From Paludibacteraceae bacterium (lineage in GTDB: Bacteria; Bacteroidota; Bacteroidia; Bacteroidales; Paludibacteraceae), in contig CAJGDW010000046.1 in assembly GCA_904502115.1 (NCBI GenBank), positions 1-10,892 on the forward strand: a stretch of DNA of 10,892 nucleotides, read 5' to 3'. Under the pieces are notes generated by a model that worked only from the letters and a program-made list of their open reading frames with translations, was not told where the DNA came from and did no database searches. The translations under genes and the position numbers were made by a program. Positions within the stretch are counted from its first letter, which is position 1; each line of letters begins with the position of its first letter. Shown in pieces: positions 1 to 8,196 of the stretch.

Positions 1-111
1 CGATTATTCGGGCTACGCCCTCATGAAGTTTGGCATCGGCTTAGCATAGCCAAAGTAAACTTTGTCTCTGCATTCGCCTCGCACAAACTTTAACCGATTT
101 GTCAACTACTA
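1..111. other. Non-coding tail downstream of the amylase, with short inverted repeats
   Basis: No gene is visible here. The stretch holds TTTGGC at 29-34 facing GCCAAA at 49-54, an interlocking pair AAGTTT (26-31) and AAACTT (57-62), and a compact palindrome CAAAGT/ACTTTG at 51-64. On the amylase strand no T-run follows the 29-54 hairpin, so a classical intrinsic terminator is not supported. Positions 6-27 (ATTCGGGCTACGCCCTCATG) resemble 9678-9695 (ATTCGGGCTTCGCTCATA) before ispE, which suggests a dispersed repeat family. The window edge may cut the element. Confidence 0.5.
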
Positions 112-3100
112 TTATTTTACCATCACTTTCAAGGTAGTTGCTTCTACCGATACCAAGTAGATACCAGCATTGTCAACAGGAATAATGGTTTCAGTACCGC
201 TAGCAACGATTTTGCCGTCCAAACTACGAACAATAATTTGTTTGCCGTTGGTATTGTTTACAAAGATAACGCGATCATTAGTATAAACTTCTATGTTATC
301 AGTATCTTCTACATCTTCTACCGAAACGGTGCCAGAATCGTCGTTATCATCTTCTACATCAGCTTCGCCTTTAACGCCGCTCATGTTGTAGATTTTTCTG
401 TTTTCTGCAACAAAGTCGTCGGTTTGCAAACTACCATAGTTAAAGATGATACCCCATTCGCTAGGTTGACCAATGGTGGTATCGAAGGTGAATTTGCACA
501 AACCATTGCCTATATCGGTACATGCTTTACCTGGCCAAGCACCGTTAGGTTCGCCAGCACCATCGTTGTACCATACATAGCAATAAGTGGTGCCCCAACC
601 ATCTGGTTTTTCAAAGAATACAGTTTGTTCTTCTGGGGTTACACTAGGTTGTTCTGGTTCTACAGAGCCACCAGTATTGCCACCTTCATTGCCACCGCCA
701 GTTTCAGAACCAGCACCTTCGCCAGCTTCACAATCACCTTCGGCAATGGTTTTAGTAACGGTACCAGAACTGTTGTACATAGCACTTAGTTTTAAATCAG
801 AAAGGTCACTCGTTTGGTTACCACTGCCATCGTTAAAGATAAAGTTGTAACCACTATAATCGCCGTTAAAGGTGATCTTATAGTTATTTGCACCTAAATT
901 AACCATAGCACTACCAGGCCATTCGCCCATAGGTTTATTTCCTTTAGCATCCCAAATATAGCAGTTTACAATACCGCCCCAACCTGCTGGTTTTTGGAAG
1001 AATACGCATTTTTCGCCAGGAGCCACACATGGATCGATAGCAATTTCTGGTTCTTGCGAACCTGCAGAGCCACCGTTGTTAGCCGAGCCCTCTTCTTGTT
1101 TGCCATCGTAAGAAGGTTGGGTATTTACTACCGATTTAGGACCATAAATGTATTTACCGTCTTTACCAACTTTGCCACTAACGCTATTTTTGTCAGTTTG
1201 TAATACGTAAACACGTAAGTTACCTTTACCCGAGCAAGTAGCCGTTAATTTACCATCGCTAACGGTTTTTACATCGCCAGTAACTACATCAATATAGGTA
1301 CCATTTAAGATATTGCTAAAGGTAGCACCACCGCTAATGGTTACTAAACAGTAAGAATCGGTAGTAGCATCTTTATAACGACGTTTAAAGGCAAATGTAC
1401 CATTACAACCGTCGGTGCTATATTGACCTTTACGCAATGCTGGAACCGCCATACGAATTTGGTTTAGGCGTTGGAAGTGAAGGGCCAAAGGATGGTTCAA
1501 GGTAGCATTGGCATTACCACTTGCGCTGTAATCGGCAAAGTCGGTAACATTGATATCGCCTGTAATATAACCACCATAATAAGCACGACCTGTAGCAGAT
1601 AGAGGACCATCAGGACCTTTATCAATAGGCGCACCTTTTTTAAATTGGATTTCGGAACCGTAGTAAATACAAGGAATACCACGGAAGGTAAACATCAACG
1701 ATGCATTTTCTGCCCAAACATCTTCATCTTGGTTGAAACGTACGCTTTCTGGCGCACCGTCGGGAGCATAGTCGTGAGAGTCTACGTAAACAACGTTATA
1801 GGTAGCGTCGTTGTAGTATTTGTCACCGTATTTAACGCCGAATGCTTCTTGAGCAGTACGGAAGTTCCAGTGCATGGGGAAGTCGATAACGCTAAAGTTA
1901 TTCCATTTAGAATAATCGGGAGTATGGTAGTTGTTACCATTCAAAAATGCGTTGTTAGAGTTAGGCAAATTGCTTTCGCCTGCATAATCGGTAGCGGATT
2001 TTTCTACCGAGCTCATGTTGGTGTGGTTGCCCAATTCACCTTCTTTTACTACAATGTTGTTCCAAGATGTTTCGCTGGTATCCCAAGCATAATCCTTAGT
2101 TTCTTTCCAAGTATAGAAATAAGGAGAAGCATATTGGGTATTACGATACGTTACGTTACGTTCACGAGCACAAACCTCACCATACATAAAGAATGGTCCA
2201 CCGTTGCGTTTAGCCTTGTATTGTTCTGCTAACGCAGTAAATTGAGGCAAGAATGCTTTGTTAAAGGTCAAACGTGAGATGTGACCAGATGTATCAATAC
2301 GGAAGCCATCCACACCCATTGCAATGAATTTACCATAGCATTCTACTAAATAATTAGTCACAGCTGGGTTTTCTGTATTTAAGTCCACGCAGTCACCTGC
2401 AATTTGACCATGCCAACGCGTATGATTATCCCAGTTAAAGTGAGCGTAGTGGTGCCAATAATTGTTTACATCATTGTTTTGACCTAGTGTATTCTTCATC
2501 TGTGTTAGACGAGAATCATATTGTGCACCTGGTTTAATAGACAAATAATTATCAGGTAATTTTCCGCCATCCTTTTTGGTGTAAGGAATCATACAAGCGT
2601 TAATGTCGGCTTGTTTGGTAATGGTAGTATCGCGGGTAAACAATTTGCACAAATTAGTTTCACCAAAGTTACCCGTGTGGTTCAATACAATGTCCAAGAT
2701 AATTTTCATACCTTTTGCGTGAGCCGCATTGATGAGTTCTTGGAAACCAACACCGTTTGATTCATAACGGTGGTCTACTTTGCTAAAATCGTGGGCGTGG
2801 TAGCCATGATAGTCGTAACCCGAAGCATTTTCTACAATAGGAGTAATCCACACTGCAGTAAAGCCCAAAGCTTTGATGTAGTCCAATCTTTCAATTAGAC
2901 CTTTAAAGTCGCCACGCCAAGGAGGATCGTTTTGGTTGGCAGACTGGTTGTCCCAACACTGTGTGTTGTTGGATTCATCTCCGTCAAAGAAACGAGTCGT
3001 CATTACGAAGTAAATGGACTCATCGCGGAAATCCGAGCGAGTGTTTTTAAAAACATCGCCGTAGTTACTTGCTAGAGCTACTATGGCATTGCCAAACAGC

Positions 3101-3138
3101 ATGATAGCCAGCAACAAGTAATTTTGCAATTTTTTCAT
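112..3138 (-). CDS. Secreted GH13 alpha-amylase with two starch-binding modules and a T9SS sorting tail
   Basis: Predicted endo-acting alpha-glucanase that cleaves alpha-1,4 bonds of starch or glycogen outside the cell. Residue numbers run from the ATG at 3138 (1008 aa). A signal peptide covers about 1-23 (MKKLQNYLLLAIMLF..., cleavage near ALA/S). The GH13 barrel starts near 40 (IYFVMTTRFFDGD). Region I is DIVLNH (149-154), region II GFRID with nucleophile Asp282, region III YGEV with acid/base Glu321, and region IV VDSHD with Asp456. A beta-rich C domain follows to about 647. Two homologous CBM26-like modules lie near 710-792 and 839-922 (VFF.KP.GWG...CY.W...WPG), joined by a Gly/Glu-rich linker. 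An acidic stretch (925-948) precedes a Por-type tail (949-1008, GIYLVSV...KVMVK), so export by type IX secretion and surface attachment or release is inferred. A TTG 54 bases upstream extends the frame, but it overlaps the predicted -7 box and would bury the signal peptide. The GH13 subfamily is not determined. Confidence 0.92.
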   Translation of the reverse strand: MKKLQNYLLLAIMLFGNAIVALASNYGDVFKNTRSDFRDESIYFVMTTRFFDGDESNNTQCWDNQSANQNDPPWRGDFKGLIERLDYIKALGFTAVWITPIVENASGYDYHGYHAHDFSKVDHRYESNGVGFQELINAAHAKGMKIILDIVLNHTGNFGETNLCKLFTRDTTITKQADINACMIPYTKKDGGKLPDNYLSIKPGAQYDSRLTQMKNTLGQNNDVNNYWHHYAHFNWDNHTRWHGQIAGDCVDLNTENPAVTNYLVECYGKFIAMGVDGFRIDTSGHISRLTFNKAFLPQFTALAEQYKAKRNGGPFFMYGEVCARERNVTYRNTQYASPYFYTWKETKDYAWDTSETSWNNIVVKEGELGNHTNMSSVEKSATDYAGESNLPNSNNAFLNGNNYHTPDYSKWNNFSVIDFPMHWNFRTAQEAFGVKYGDKYYNDATYNVVYVDSHDYAPDGAPESVRFNQDEDVWAENASLMFTFRGIPCIYYGSEIQFKKGAPIDKGPDGPLSATGRAYYGGYITGDINVTDFADYSASGNANATLNHPLALHFQRLNQIRMAVPALRKGQYSTDGCNGTFAFKRRYKDATTDSYCLVTISGGATFSNILNGTYIDVVTGDVKTVSDGKLTATCSGKGNLRVYVLQTDKNSVSGKVGKDGKYIYGPKSVVNTQPSYDGKQEEGSANNGGSAGSQEPEIAIDPCVAPGEKCVFFQKPAGWGGIVNCYIWDAKGNKPMGEWPGSAMVNLGANNYKITFNGDYSGYNFIFNDGSGNQTSDLSDLKLSAMYNSSGTVTKTIAEGDCEAGEGAGSETGGGNEGGNTGGSVEPEQPSVTPEEQTVFFEKPDGWGTTYCYVWYNDGAGEPNGAWPGKACTDIGNGLCKFTFDTTIGQPSEWGIIFNYGSLQTDDFVAENRKIYNMSGVKGEADVEDDNDDSGTVSVEDVEDTDNIEVYTNDRVIFVNNTNGKQIIVRSLDGKIVASGTETIIPVDNAGIYLVSVEATTLKVMVK

Positions 3139-3189
3139 AAGTAAATAATTTAGGTAATGTTTGAATAATTTTGGAAAGTCAAAATTGCC

Positions 3190-3197
3190 CAAAATTA
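3190..3197 (-). promoter_or_regulatory. Predicted amylase promoter -7 box
   Basis: On the minus strand this reads TAATTTTG, an exact fit to the Bacteroidota -7 consensus TAnnTTTG. Transcription would start near 3183, giving a leader of about 45 bases before the ATG at 3138. The place expected for the -33 TTTG (19-21 bases upstream, about 3217-3222) holds AGCGGT instead, so the basal promoter looks weak and may need an activator. A weaker alternative, CAATTTTG at 3187-3180, lies just downstream. Confidence 0.5.
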
Positions 3198-3216
3198 AAC
3201 TAAAATTTAAAAAAAG

Positions 3217-3278
3217 ACCGCTTTTAATACATTAAAAAAACAAAAAATCAATAAAATACCGCTTTTGATACGTTAAAA
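3217..3278 (-). promoter_or_regulatory. Paired 21-base operator-like direct repeats before the amylase
   Basis: Two 21-base copies at 3217-3237 and 3258-3278 match at 19 of 21 positions with a period of 41 bases. Both begin ACCGCTTTT and end TTAAAA on the plus strand. In the first copy the core TTTTAATACATTAAAA (3222-3237) has perfect 7-base arms around AC; the second core has two arm mismatches. Read toward the amylase, the GCGGT end of the proximal copy falls where the -33 element should be, 19 bases before the -7 box. This fits a dimeric activator site, for example for a maltose- or starch-responsive regulator. The regulator itself is not in the window, so its identity is inference. Confidence 0.5.
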
Positions 3279-3352
3279 CTACCTTTTTTTTGAAGAACTA
3301 TTTTGTTGAAAATCTATTCCTATTTTATTAGGTATAACTCGAAGATATTTTT

Positions 3353-3360
3353 TACCTTTG
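3353..3360 (+). promoter_or_regulatory. Predicted ftsK promoter -7 box
   Basis: TACCTTTG matches the Bacteroidota -7 consensus TAnnTTTG exactly. The -33 region is weak (TTAG at 3328-3331, 21 bases upstream). Transcription would start near 3366-3368, about 40 bases before the ftsK ATG. It probably serves ftsK, glyA and prs together, since no gap for another promoter exists between them. Confidence 0.5.
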
Positions 3361-3361
3361 C

Positions 3362-3381
3362 GCATTATTGAACGATAATGC
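3362..3381. repeat. Perfect 7-base inverted repeat at the predicted ftsK start of transcription
   Basis: GCATTAT (3362-3368) and ATAATGC (3375-3381) are exact reverse complements around TGAACG. The element starts one base after the predicted -7 box, so it would be the first sequence transcribed. It could be an operator or a 5' hairpin that stabilises the message; the sequence alone cannot separate these. Confidence 0.4.
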
Positions 3382-3407
3382 TAAAAAACTGCGTGTTTTT
3401 ATAAGAA

Positions 3408-5849
3408 ATGGCTAAAAAAAAATCAAAATTCAACATAAAAATAGACTGGGCACAACTCGTTGTGTATATAAAAAGTGAAAAATTCCGGGTTATTTCCGGT
3501 ATTTTACTACTACTATCCAGTTTCTTTGTATTTATATCGCTCATTTCTTTTGTATTCTCTGGCAATAACGATTACAACCTCTTGAATCATACCATAGAGG
3601 AATTAAATGCAGAACAAACGGGTTTTACCAATGCAGGCAGTTCGCTTGGAGCAAAAATTTCCAATCTCTTTATCAATAAATGGTTTGGTATTGCTACCTT
3701 GTTGTGGCCCATATTTAGTACAGTAGTTGCTGTGCGTTTATTGCATCCTGGTTTGCGTTTTTCGTTAACTAAATGGTTTATATCTACTCTTTTCTTTACC
3801 ATTTGGTTCTCTGTATTTTTCGCATTAGCAATGCCTGTTGTCGATTCAATTGCCTATTTGCAATTTGGCGGTGACCATGGTATGTATTTTGTACAATATG
3901 GCACACAATCCATTGGTACACTAGGCATTATTCTTCTTCTTGTAGCATCGCTTATTGTTTATTGTATTGTTGGTTTTGTCAATGTTTACTATCGCATCGT
4001 AGCCTTTTTTGCCAAATTATTTAAACGCAAAGAAAAGTCACCTACTGATACAGAAAACAATGAGGCCGATTTAACATCGAATAGCGAAGAAGACGATGAC
4101 GATATTCTGCTTGTAGATCCAACGGAATTCGAAGCACCATCTGATGAAGAATCAATGGAGAAACCAATTGAGGAATCTGTTACCGATGATATTCCGGAAG
4201 TAAAAAATGAACCCATGGTAGAAATGCCAGATGATGTTCCTTTTGAGGTAACCAATGCACCAGAACCTACCCAACCAAAAACCAACGAAGTAGTCTTTGA
4301 GGTGGTTAAAGGCGAAGATGCCGGCTCTGAATTGGTAGAACAATACGGTCAGTACGACCCTACTTTGGATTTGCCTCACTACAAATTCCCTACCTTCGAT
4401 TTGCTCAAGAAATTTGATACCACTGCCAAAATAGATGCAGAAGAACAACAAGCCAACAAAGAGCGCATTATCAGAACGCTTCAAAATTACGGCATTGGCA
4501 TCAAAGAAATCAAAGCAACCGTTGGTCCAACCATTACTTTGTACGAAATTGTACCTGCCGATGGTATTCGTATTTCGCGCATCCGTAACTTGGGCGACGA
4601 TATTGCCCTAAGCTTATCGGCCATTGGCATCCGTATCATTGCCCCTATTCCAGGCAAAGGAACCATTGGTATCGAGGTGCCCAACAAGCACGCGCAAATT
4701 GTGCCCATGCAATCGCTTTTGGCATCGAAAAAATACCAAGAAACTACCTTCGATTTGCCTATCGCCATTGGTAAAACCATTACCGACGAGGTGTTTATGG
4801 TAGACTTGGCCAAACTGCCTCACCTATTAGTAGCGGGTGCTACAGGTCAAGGAAAGTCCGTTGGGCTCAATGCGATTGTTACTTCTTTGCTTTATAAAAA
4901 GCATCCTTCGCAACTAAAACTCATCTTGGTAGACCCTAAAAAAGTTGAGTTTAGTATCTATAGCGGACTAGAAAAACACTTCTTGGCAAAACTGCCCGAG
5001 AACGAGGATGCCATTATTACCGATGTTAATAAGGTAGTACAAACACTTAACTCGGTATGTAAAGAAATGGACGACCGCAACGACCTATTTAAAAAGGCAC
5101 ACGTTCGTAACATCAAAGAATACAACGAAAAGTTTGTTAACCGCAAACTCAACCCCGAAAACGGACACCGCTACTTACCTTATATAGTAGTTATCATCGA
5201 CGAGTTTGCCGACCTTATTATGACAGCAGGCAAAGAGGTAGAAATGCCCATTGCTCGTATTGCCCAATTGGCACGTGCAGCCGGTATTCACGCTATCATT
5301 GCTACCCAACGTCCTGCAGCCAATATCATCACCGGTAACATCAAAGCCAACTTCCCTGGACGTATGGCTTTCCGTGTGGCATCGCAAATTGACTCACGTA
5401 CCATTTTGGACGCACCTGGTGCTAACCAACTAATTGGTAGAGGCGACTTGTTGTTCCTACAAGGCAGCGATTTGGTGCGTGTACAATGCGCCTTTATCGA
5501 TACCCCAGAAATTGAACAAATTTGTTCGTACATTGGCGAACAACAAGGATATCCACAACCCTTTGCCCTACCCGAGGTAGAAATGAGCACAGGCGATACC
5601 GATATGAAAGGTGTTGACATGACCAAACGCGACCCTATGTTTGAAGAAGTGGCCCGTATGGTAGTGCTTAGTCAGTCGGGTTCTACCTCTATGATTCAAC
5701 GCAAATTCTCTATTGGTTTTAACCGCGCAGGTCGTATTATGGACCAATTAGAAGCTGCAGGCATTGTAGGCGGTGCAGATGGCAGTAAATCGCGCCAAGT
5801 ATTGGTACAAGACGAAATTCAACTAGAAAGATTATTAGAAACTTTATAA
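3408..5849 (+). CDS. ftsK: DNA translocase FtsK
   Basis: Septum-anchored double-strand DNA pump that clears chromosome termini during division and helps XerCD resolve dimers. The 813-residue protein has the full FtsK layout. Four membrane segments lie at about 28-50, 93-112, 122-146 and 168-193. An acidic, poorly ordered linker (about 207-310) is short compared with E. coli FtsK and similar to other Bacteroidota and SpoIIIE-type proteins. The alpha domain is near 345-440. The RecA-like motor has Walker A GATGQGKSV (477-485) and Walker B VVIIDEF (594-600), followed by ATQRP (632-636). The C-terminal gamma winged helix (about 742-800, DPMFEEVARMVV... FNRAGRIMDQLE) reads orienting DNA motifs. 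The start ATG is preceded by A-rich sequence without a Shine-Dalgarno. It leads a tight cluster with glyA 13 bases downstream. Confidence 0.96.
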   Translation: MAKKKSKFNIKIDWAQLVVYIKSEKFRVISGILLLLSSFFVFISLISFVFSGNNDYNLLNHTIEELNAEQTGFTNAGSSLGAKISNLFINKWFGIATLLWPIFSTVVAVRLLHPGLRFSLTKWFISTLFFTIWFSVFFALAMPVVDSIAYLQFGGDHGMYFVQYGTQSIGTLGIILLLVASLIVYCIVGFVNVYYRIVAFFAKLFKRKEKSPTDTENNEADLTSNSEEDDDDILLVDPTEFEAPSDEESMEKPIEESVTDDIPEVKNEPMVEMPDDVPFEVTNAPEPTQPKTNEVVFEVVKGEDAGSELVEQYGQYDPTLDLPHYKFPTFDLLKKFDTTAKIDAEEQQANKERIIRTLQNYGIGIKEIKATVGPTITLYEIVPADGIRISRIRNLGDDIALSLSAIGIRIIAPIPGKGTIGIEVPNKHAQIVPMQSLLASKKYQETTFDLPIAIGKTITDEVFMVDLAKLPHLLVAGATGQGKSVGLNAIVTSLLYKKHPSQLKLILVDPKKVEFSIYSGLEKHFLAKLPENEDAIITDVNKVVQTLNSVCKEMDDRNDLFKKAHVRNIKEYNEKFVNRKLNPENGHRYLPYIVVIIDEFADLIMTAGKEVEMPIARIAQLARAAGIHAIIATQRPAANIITGNIKANFPGRMAFRVASQIDSRTILDAPGANQLIGRGDLLFLQGSDLVRVQCAFIDTPEIEQICSYIGEQQGYPQPFALPEVEMSTGDTDMKGVDMTKRDPMFEEVARMVVLSQSGSTSMIQRKFSIGFNRAGRIMDQLEAAGIVGGADGSKSRQVLVQDEIQLERLLETL

Positions 5850-5862
5850 ATATCCACAATTT

Positions 5863-7143
5863 ATGAAAAGAGACAACGTCATTTTTGACATCATCGACAG
5901 AGAACGTCAACGTCAATTAAAAGGTATTGAGTTGATTGCTTCAGAAAACTTTGTTAGCGACCAAGTAATGGAAGCTATGGGTTCTTGCTTAACCAACAAG
6001 TATGCCGAAGGCTATCCTGGCAAACGCTATTATGGTGGTTGCGAAGTAGTAGACGAAAGCGAACAATTGGCTATCGACCGCCTAAAAGAAATTTTTGGCG
6101 CTTGCTGGGCAAACGTACAACCCCACTCGGGTGCACAAGCCAATGCTGCTGTATTTTTGGCAGTTTTGAATCCTGGCGACAAATTTATGGGTCTTAACTT
6201 GGCTCATGGTGGTCACCTTTCGCACGGTTCGTTGGTAAACTCATCGGGTATTATCTATACACCATGCGAATACAACTTAAACGAAGCTACCGGTCGTGTT
6301 GATTATGATCAAATGGAAGAAGTTGCTTTGCGCGAAAAACCAAAAATGATTATTGGTGGTGGCTCTGCTTACTCTCGCGAATGGGATTACAAACGCATGC
6401 GCGAAATTGCCGACAAAGTAGGTGCTATTTTATTAGTAGACATGGCTCACCCAGCAGGTTTGATTGCTGCAGGTTTGTTGGATAACCCACTTAAATATGC
6501 TCACATCGTAACCTCTACCACCCACAAAACCTTGCGTGGACCTCGTGGTGGCGTTATCATGATGGGTCAAGACTTCCCTAACCCTAAAGGCGTAAAAACT
6601 CCTAAAGGCGAAGTGAAAATGATGTCGGCTTGCTTGGATTCTGCCGTATTCCCTGGCATCCAAGGTGGTCCACTAGAACACGTTATTGCTGCTAAAGCCG
6701 TTGCATTTGGCGAATGCTTGCAACCCGAATACAAAGAATACCAAATTCAAGTACAAAAAAATGCTGCTAAATTGGCCGAAGAGTTGATGAAACGTGGCTT
6801 TAAAATTGTATCGGACGGTACCGACAACCACTCTATGTTGGTAGACTTGCGCACCAAATACCCAGAATTGACGGGTAAAGTGGCAGAAAAAGCGTTGGTA
6901 GCAGCCGATATTACTTGTAACAAAAACATGGTTCCATTCGATTCTCGTTCTGCATTCCAAACATCGGGTATTCGTTTGGGTACACCTGCTATTACTACTC
7001 GTGGTGCTAAAGAAGACTTGATGGTGGTAATTGCCGAAATGATTGAAGAAGTATTATCGAACGCAGAAAACGAAGAAGTAATTGCTAACGTTCGTGCTCG
7101 CGTAAACGACATTATGAAAGATTATCCTCTATTTGCTTACTAA
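5863..7143 (+). CDS. glyA: Serine hydroxymethyltransferase
   Basis: Cytosolic PLP enzyme converting serine and tetrahydrofolate to glycine and 5,10-methylene-tetrahydrofolate, the main source of one-carbon units for purines, thymidylate and methionine. The 426-residue product is typical in length. Visible landmarks are the N-terminal IELIASENF (22-30), YAEGYPGKRYYGG (47-59), the cofactor aspartate in LVDMAHPAGL (Asp193), the Schiff-base lysine in TSTTHKTLRGPRGG (Lys222), FPGIQGGP (263-270), and SGIRLGTPA with the carboxylate-binding Arg371. Residues 238-254 (FPNPKGVKTPKGEVKMM) are an insertion relative to E. coli GlyA that I associate with Bacteroidota homologues. The gene starts 13 bases after ftsK and ends in tandem TAA codons 15 bases before prs, so co-transcription is likely. 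Confidence 0.97.
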   Translation: MKRDNVIFDIIDRERQRQLKGIELIASENFVSDQVMEAMGSCLTNKYAEGYPGKRYYGGCEVVDESEQLAIDRLKEIFGACWANVQPHSGAQANAAVFLAVLNPGDKFMGLNLAHGGHLSHGSLVNSSGIIYTPCEYNLNEATGRVDYDQMEEVALREKPKMIIGGGSAYSREWDYKRMREIADKVGAILLVDMAHPAGLIAAGLLDNPLKYAHIVTSTTHKTLRGPRGGVIMMGQDFPNPKGVKTPKGEVKMMSACLDSAVFPGIQGGPLEHVIAAKAVAFGECLQPEYKEYQIQVQKNAAKLAEELMKRGFKIVSDGTDNHSMLVDLRTKYPELTGKVAEKALVAADITCNKNMVPFDSRSAFQTSGIRLGTPAITTRGAKEDLMVVIAEMIEEVLSNAENEEVIANVRARVNDIMKDYPLFAY

Positions 7144-7158
7144 TAAAATCAAAACAAT

Positions 7159-8097
7159 ATGAATACTCCTGCTCCATTTAAAGTATTTTCGGGTACTAAA
7201 TCGAGATATATGGCCGAAAAAGTATGCGAAAAATTGGGTTGCCCATTGGGTAATATGAACATCCAATATTTTGCAGACGGTGAATTTGTAGTATCGTACG
7301 AAGAATCGATTCGCGGTTGCGAAGTTTACTTGGTACAATCTACTTTCCCTAACTCAGATAACTTGCTAGAACTATTGTTGATGATTGATGCTGCTAAACG
7401 TGCATCGGCTCGCAAAGTAATTCCTGTTATCCCCTACTTTGGTTGGGCTCGCCAAGACCGCAAAGACAAACCACGTGTATCTATTGGTGCTAAATTGATT
7501 GCCGATTTGTTGACTACTGCTGGCATTGACCGCATTATTACCTTAGACTTGCACGCAGACCAAATTCAAGGCTTCTTTGATTGCCCTGTAGACCATTTGT
7601 TGGCATCGTCTATTTTCTTGCCTTACATCCAATCGATGAAACTAGAAGACTTGGTAATTGCATCGCCCGACGTAGGTGGTTCTAAACGTGCTAGCTCTTA
7701 CGCTAAATACTTAGGTGTAGATTTGGTTCTTTGCCACAAACAACGCGCTAAAGCCAACGTAGTTGAATCGATGAAAATTATTGGCGACGTTCAAGGCAAA
7801 AACGTTATTATTTTGGACGATATGGTAGACACCGCAGGTACCATTACCAAAGCTGCCGACTTGATGATTGAAAACGGTGCCCTTTCGGTACACGCATTTG
7901 CATCGCACGGTGTGCTTTCAGACCCTGCTACCGAACGCATCGAAAAATCGAAACTAACCGCTATTTACTTTACCGATTCAATTCCTTTGAAAAAAGAAAG
8001 CGAAAAAATCAAAGTATTGAGCGTTGCCGACTTGATTGCTAATACCATTATCAACGTCAACACCAATAAATCAATTAGCTCTAGCTACCTTGTATAA
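7159..8097 (+). CDS. prs: Ribose-phosphate pyrophosphokinase (PRPP synthetase)
   Basis: Makes 5-phosphoribosyl diphosphate from ribose 5-phosphate and ATP in the cytosol, the precursor of purines, pyrimidines, NAD, histidine and tryptophan. At 312 residues it matches the class I family. Motifs seen: FADGEFVV (38-45), the ATP loop YFGWARQDRKDKPR (93-106), DLHADQIQGFF (130-140) with the metal-binding histidine, catalytic lysine and arginine in HKQR (Lys194, Arg196), and the PRPP-binding loop VIILDDMVDTAGTI (216-229). The ATG at 7159 begins right before the conserved FKVFSGTKS segment. It closes the ftsK-glyA-prs cluster, ends with tandem TAA codons, and is followed within six bases by a large inverted array of heptamers that may mark the end of the transcript. 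Confidence 0.97.
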   Translation: MNTPAPFKVFSGTKSRYMAEKVCEKLGCPLGNMNIQYFADGEFVVSYEESIRGCEVYLVQSTFPNSDNLLELLLMIDAAKRASARKVIPVIPYFGWARQDRKDKPRVSIGAKLIADLLTTAGIDRIITLDLHADQIQGFFDCPVDHLLASSIFLPYIQSMKLEDLVIASPDVGGSKRASSYAKYLGVDLVLCHKQRAKANVVESMKIIGDVQGKNVIILDDMVDTAGTITKAADLMIENGALSVHAFASHGVLSDPATERIEKSKLTAIYFTDSIPLKKESEKIKVLSVADLIANTIINVNTNKSISSSYLV

Positions 8098-8103
8098 TAA
8101 ATA

Positions 8104-8187
8104 AGTTAGGAGTTAGGAATTAGGAGTTAGGAGTTAATTGCATTTGGCAGATTCCCAACTCCTCACTCCTCACTCATAACTCCTCAC
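8104..8187. repeat. Inverted array of heptamers between prs and rlmD
   Basis: Five heptamers of the AGTTAGG type run from 8104 to 8138 (AGTTAGG, AGTTAGG, AATTAGG, AGTTAGG, AGTTAAT). After a 14-base spacer (8139-8152) come five heptamers in the opposite sense, 8153-8187 (TCCCAAC, TCCTCAC, TCCTCAC, TCATAAC, TCCTCAC). The two arms can pair along about 35 bases with roughly one mismatch per heptamer, giving a very large imperfect hairpin. The gap from 8098 to 8196 is almost wholly this element. It could act as a bidirectional transcription barrier or be a neutral repeat insertion. The spacer contains TGCATTTG (8139-8146), one base off the Bacteroidota -7 consensus, which might be the rlmD promoter. 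Confidence 0.85.
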
Positions 8188-8196
8188 TTTTGAAAA

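Noticed and set aside
29..54. Intrinsic terminator for the amylase
   Set aside because: The TTTGGC/GCCAAA stem is short, has a 14-base loop and no T-run on the minus strand.
238..2232. Plus-strand open frames opposite the amylase (for example 238-789, 587-850, 1645-2232)
   Set aside because: They are complements of a gene with complete GH13, CBM and sorting-tail motifs, and their products show no recognisable domain.
3139..3192. TTG-initiated N-terminal extension of the amylase by 18 residues
   Set aside because: The TTG overlaps the predicted -7 box, and the extension would place extra residues before a standard lipid-free signal peptide that begins at the ATG at 3138.
5850..5862. A regulatory element such as a glycine or purine riboswitch before glyA or prs
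   Set aside because: The gaps of 13 and 15 bases are far too short for an aptamer, and no conserved aptamer pieces are seen in the preceding gene ends.
8104..8187. CRISPR array or attachment site reading of the heptamer array
   Set aside because: The units are seven bases without unique spacers, and no cas, integrase or tRNA gene is near.
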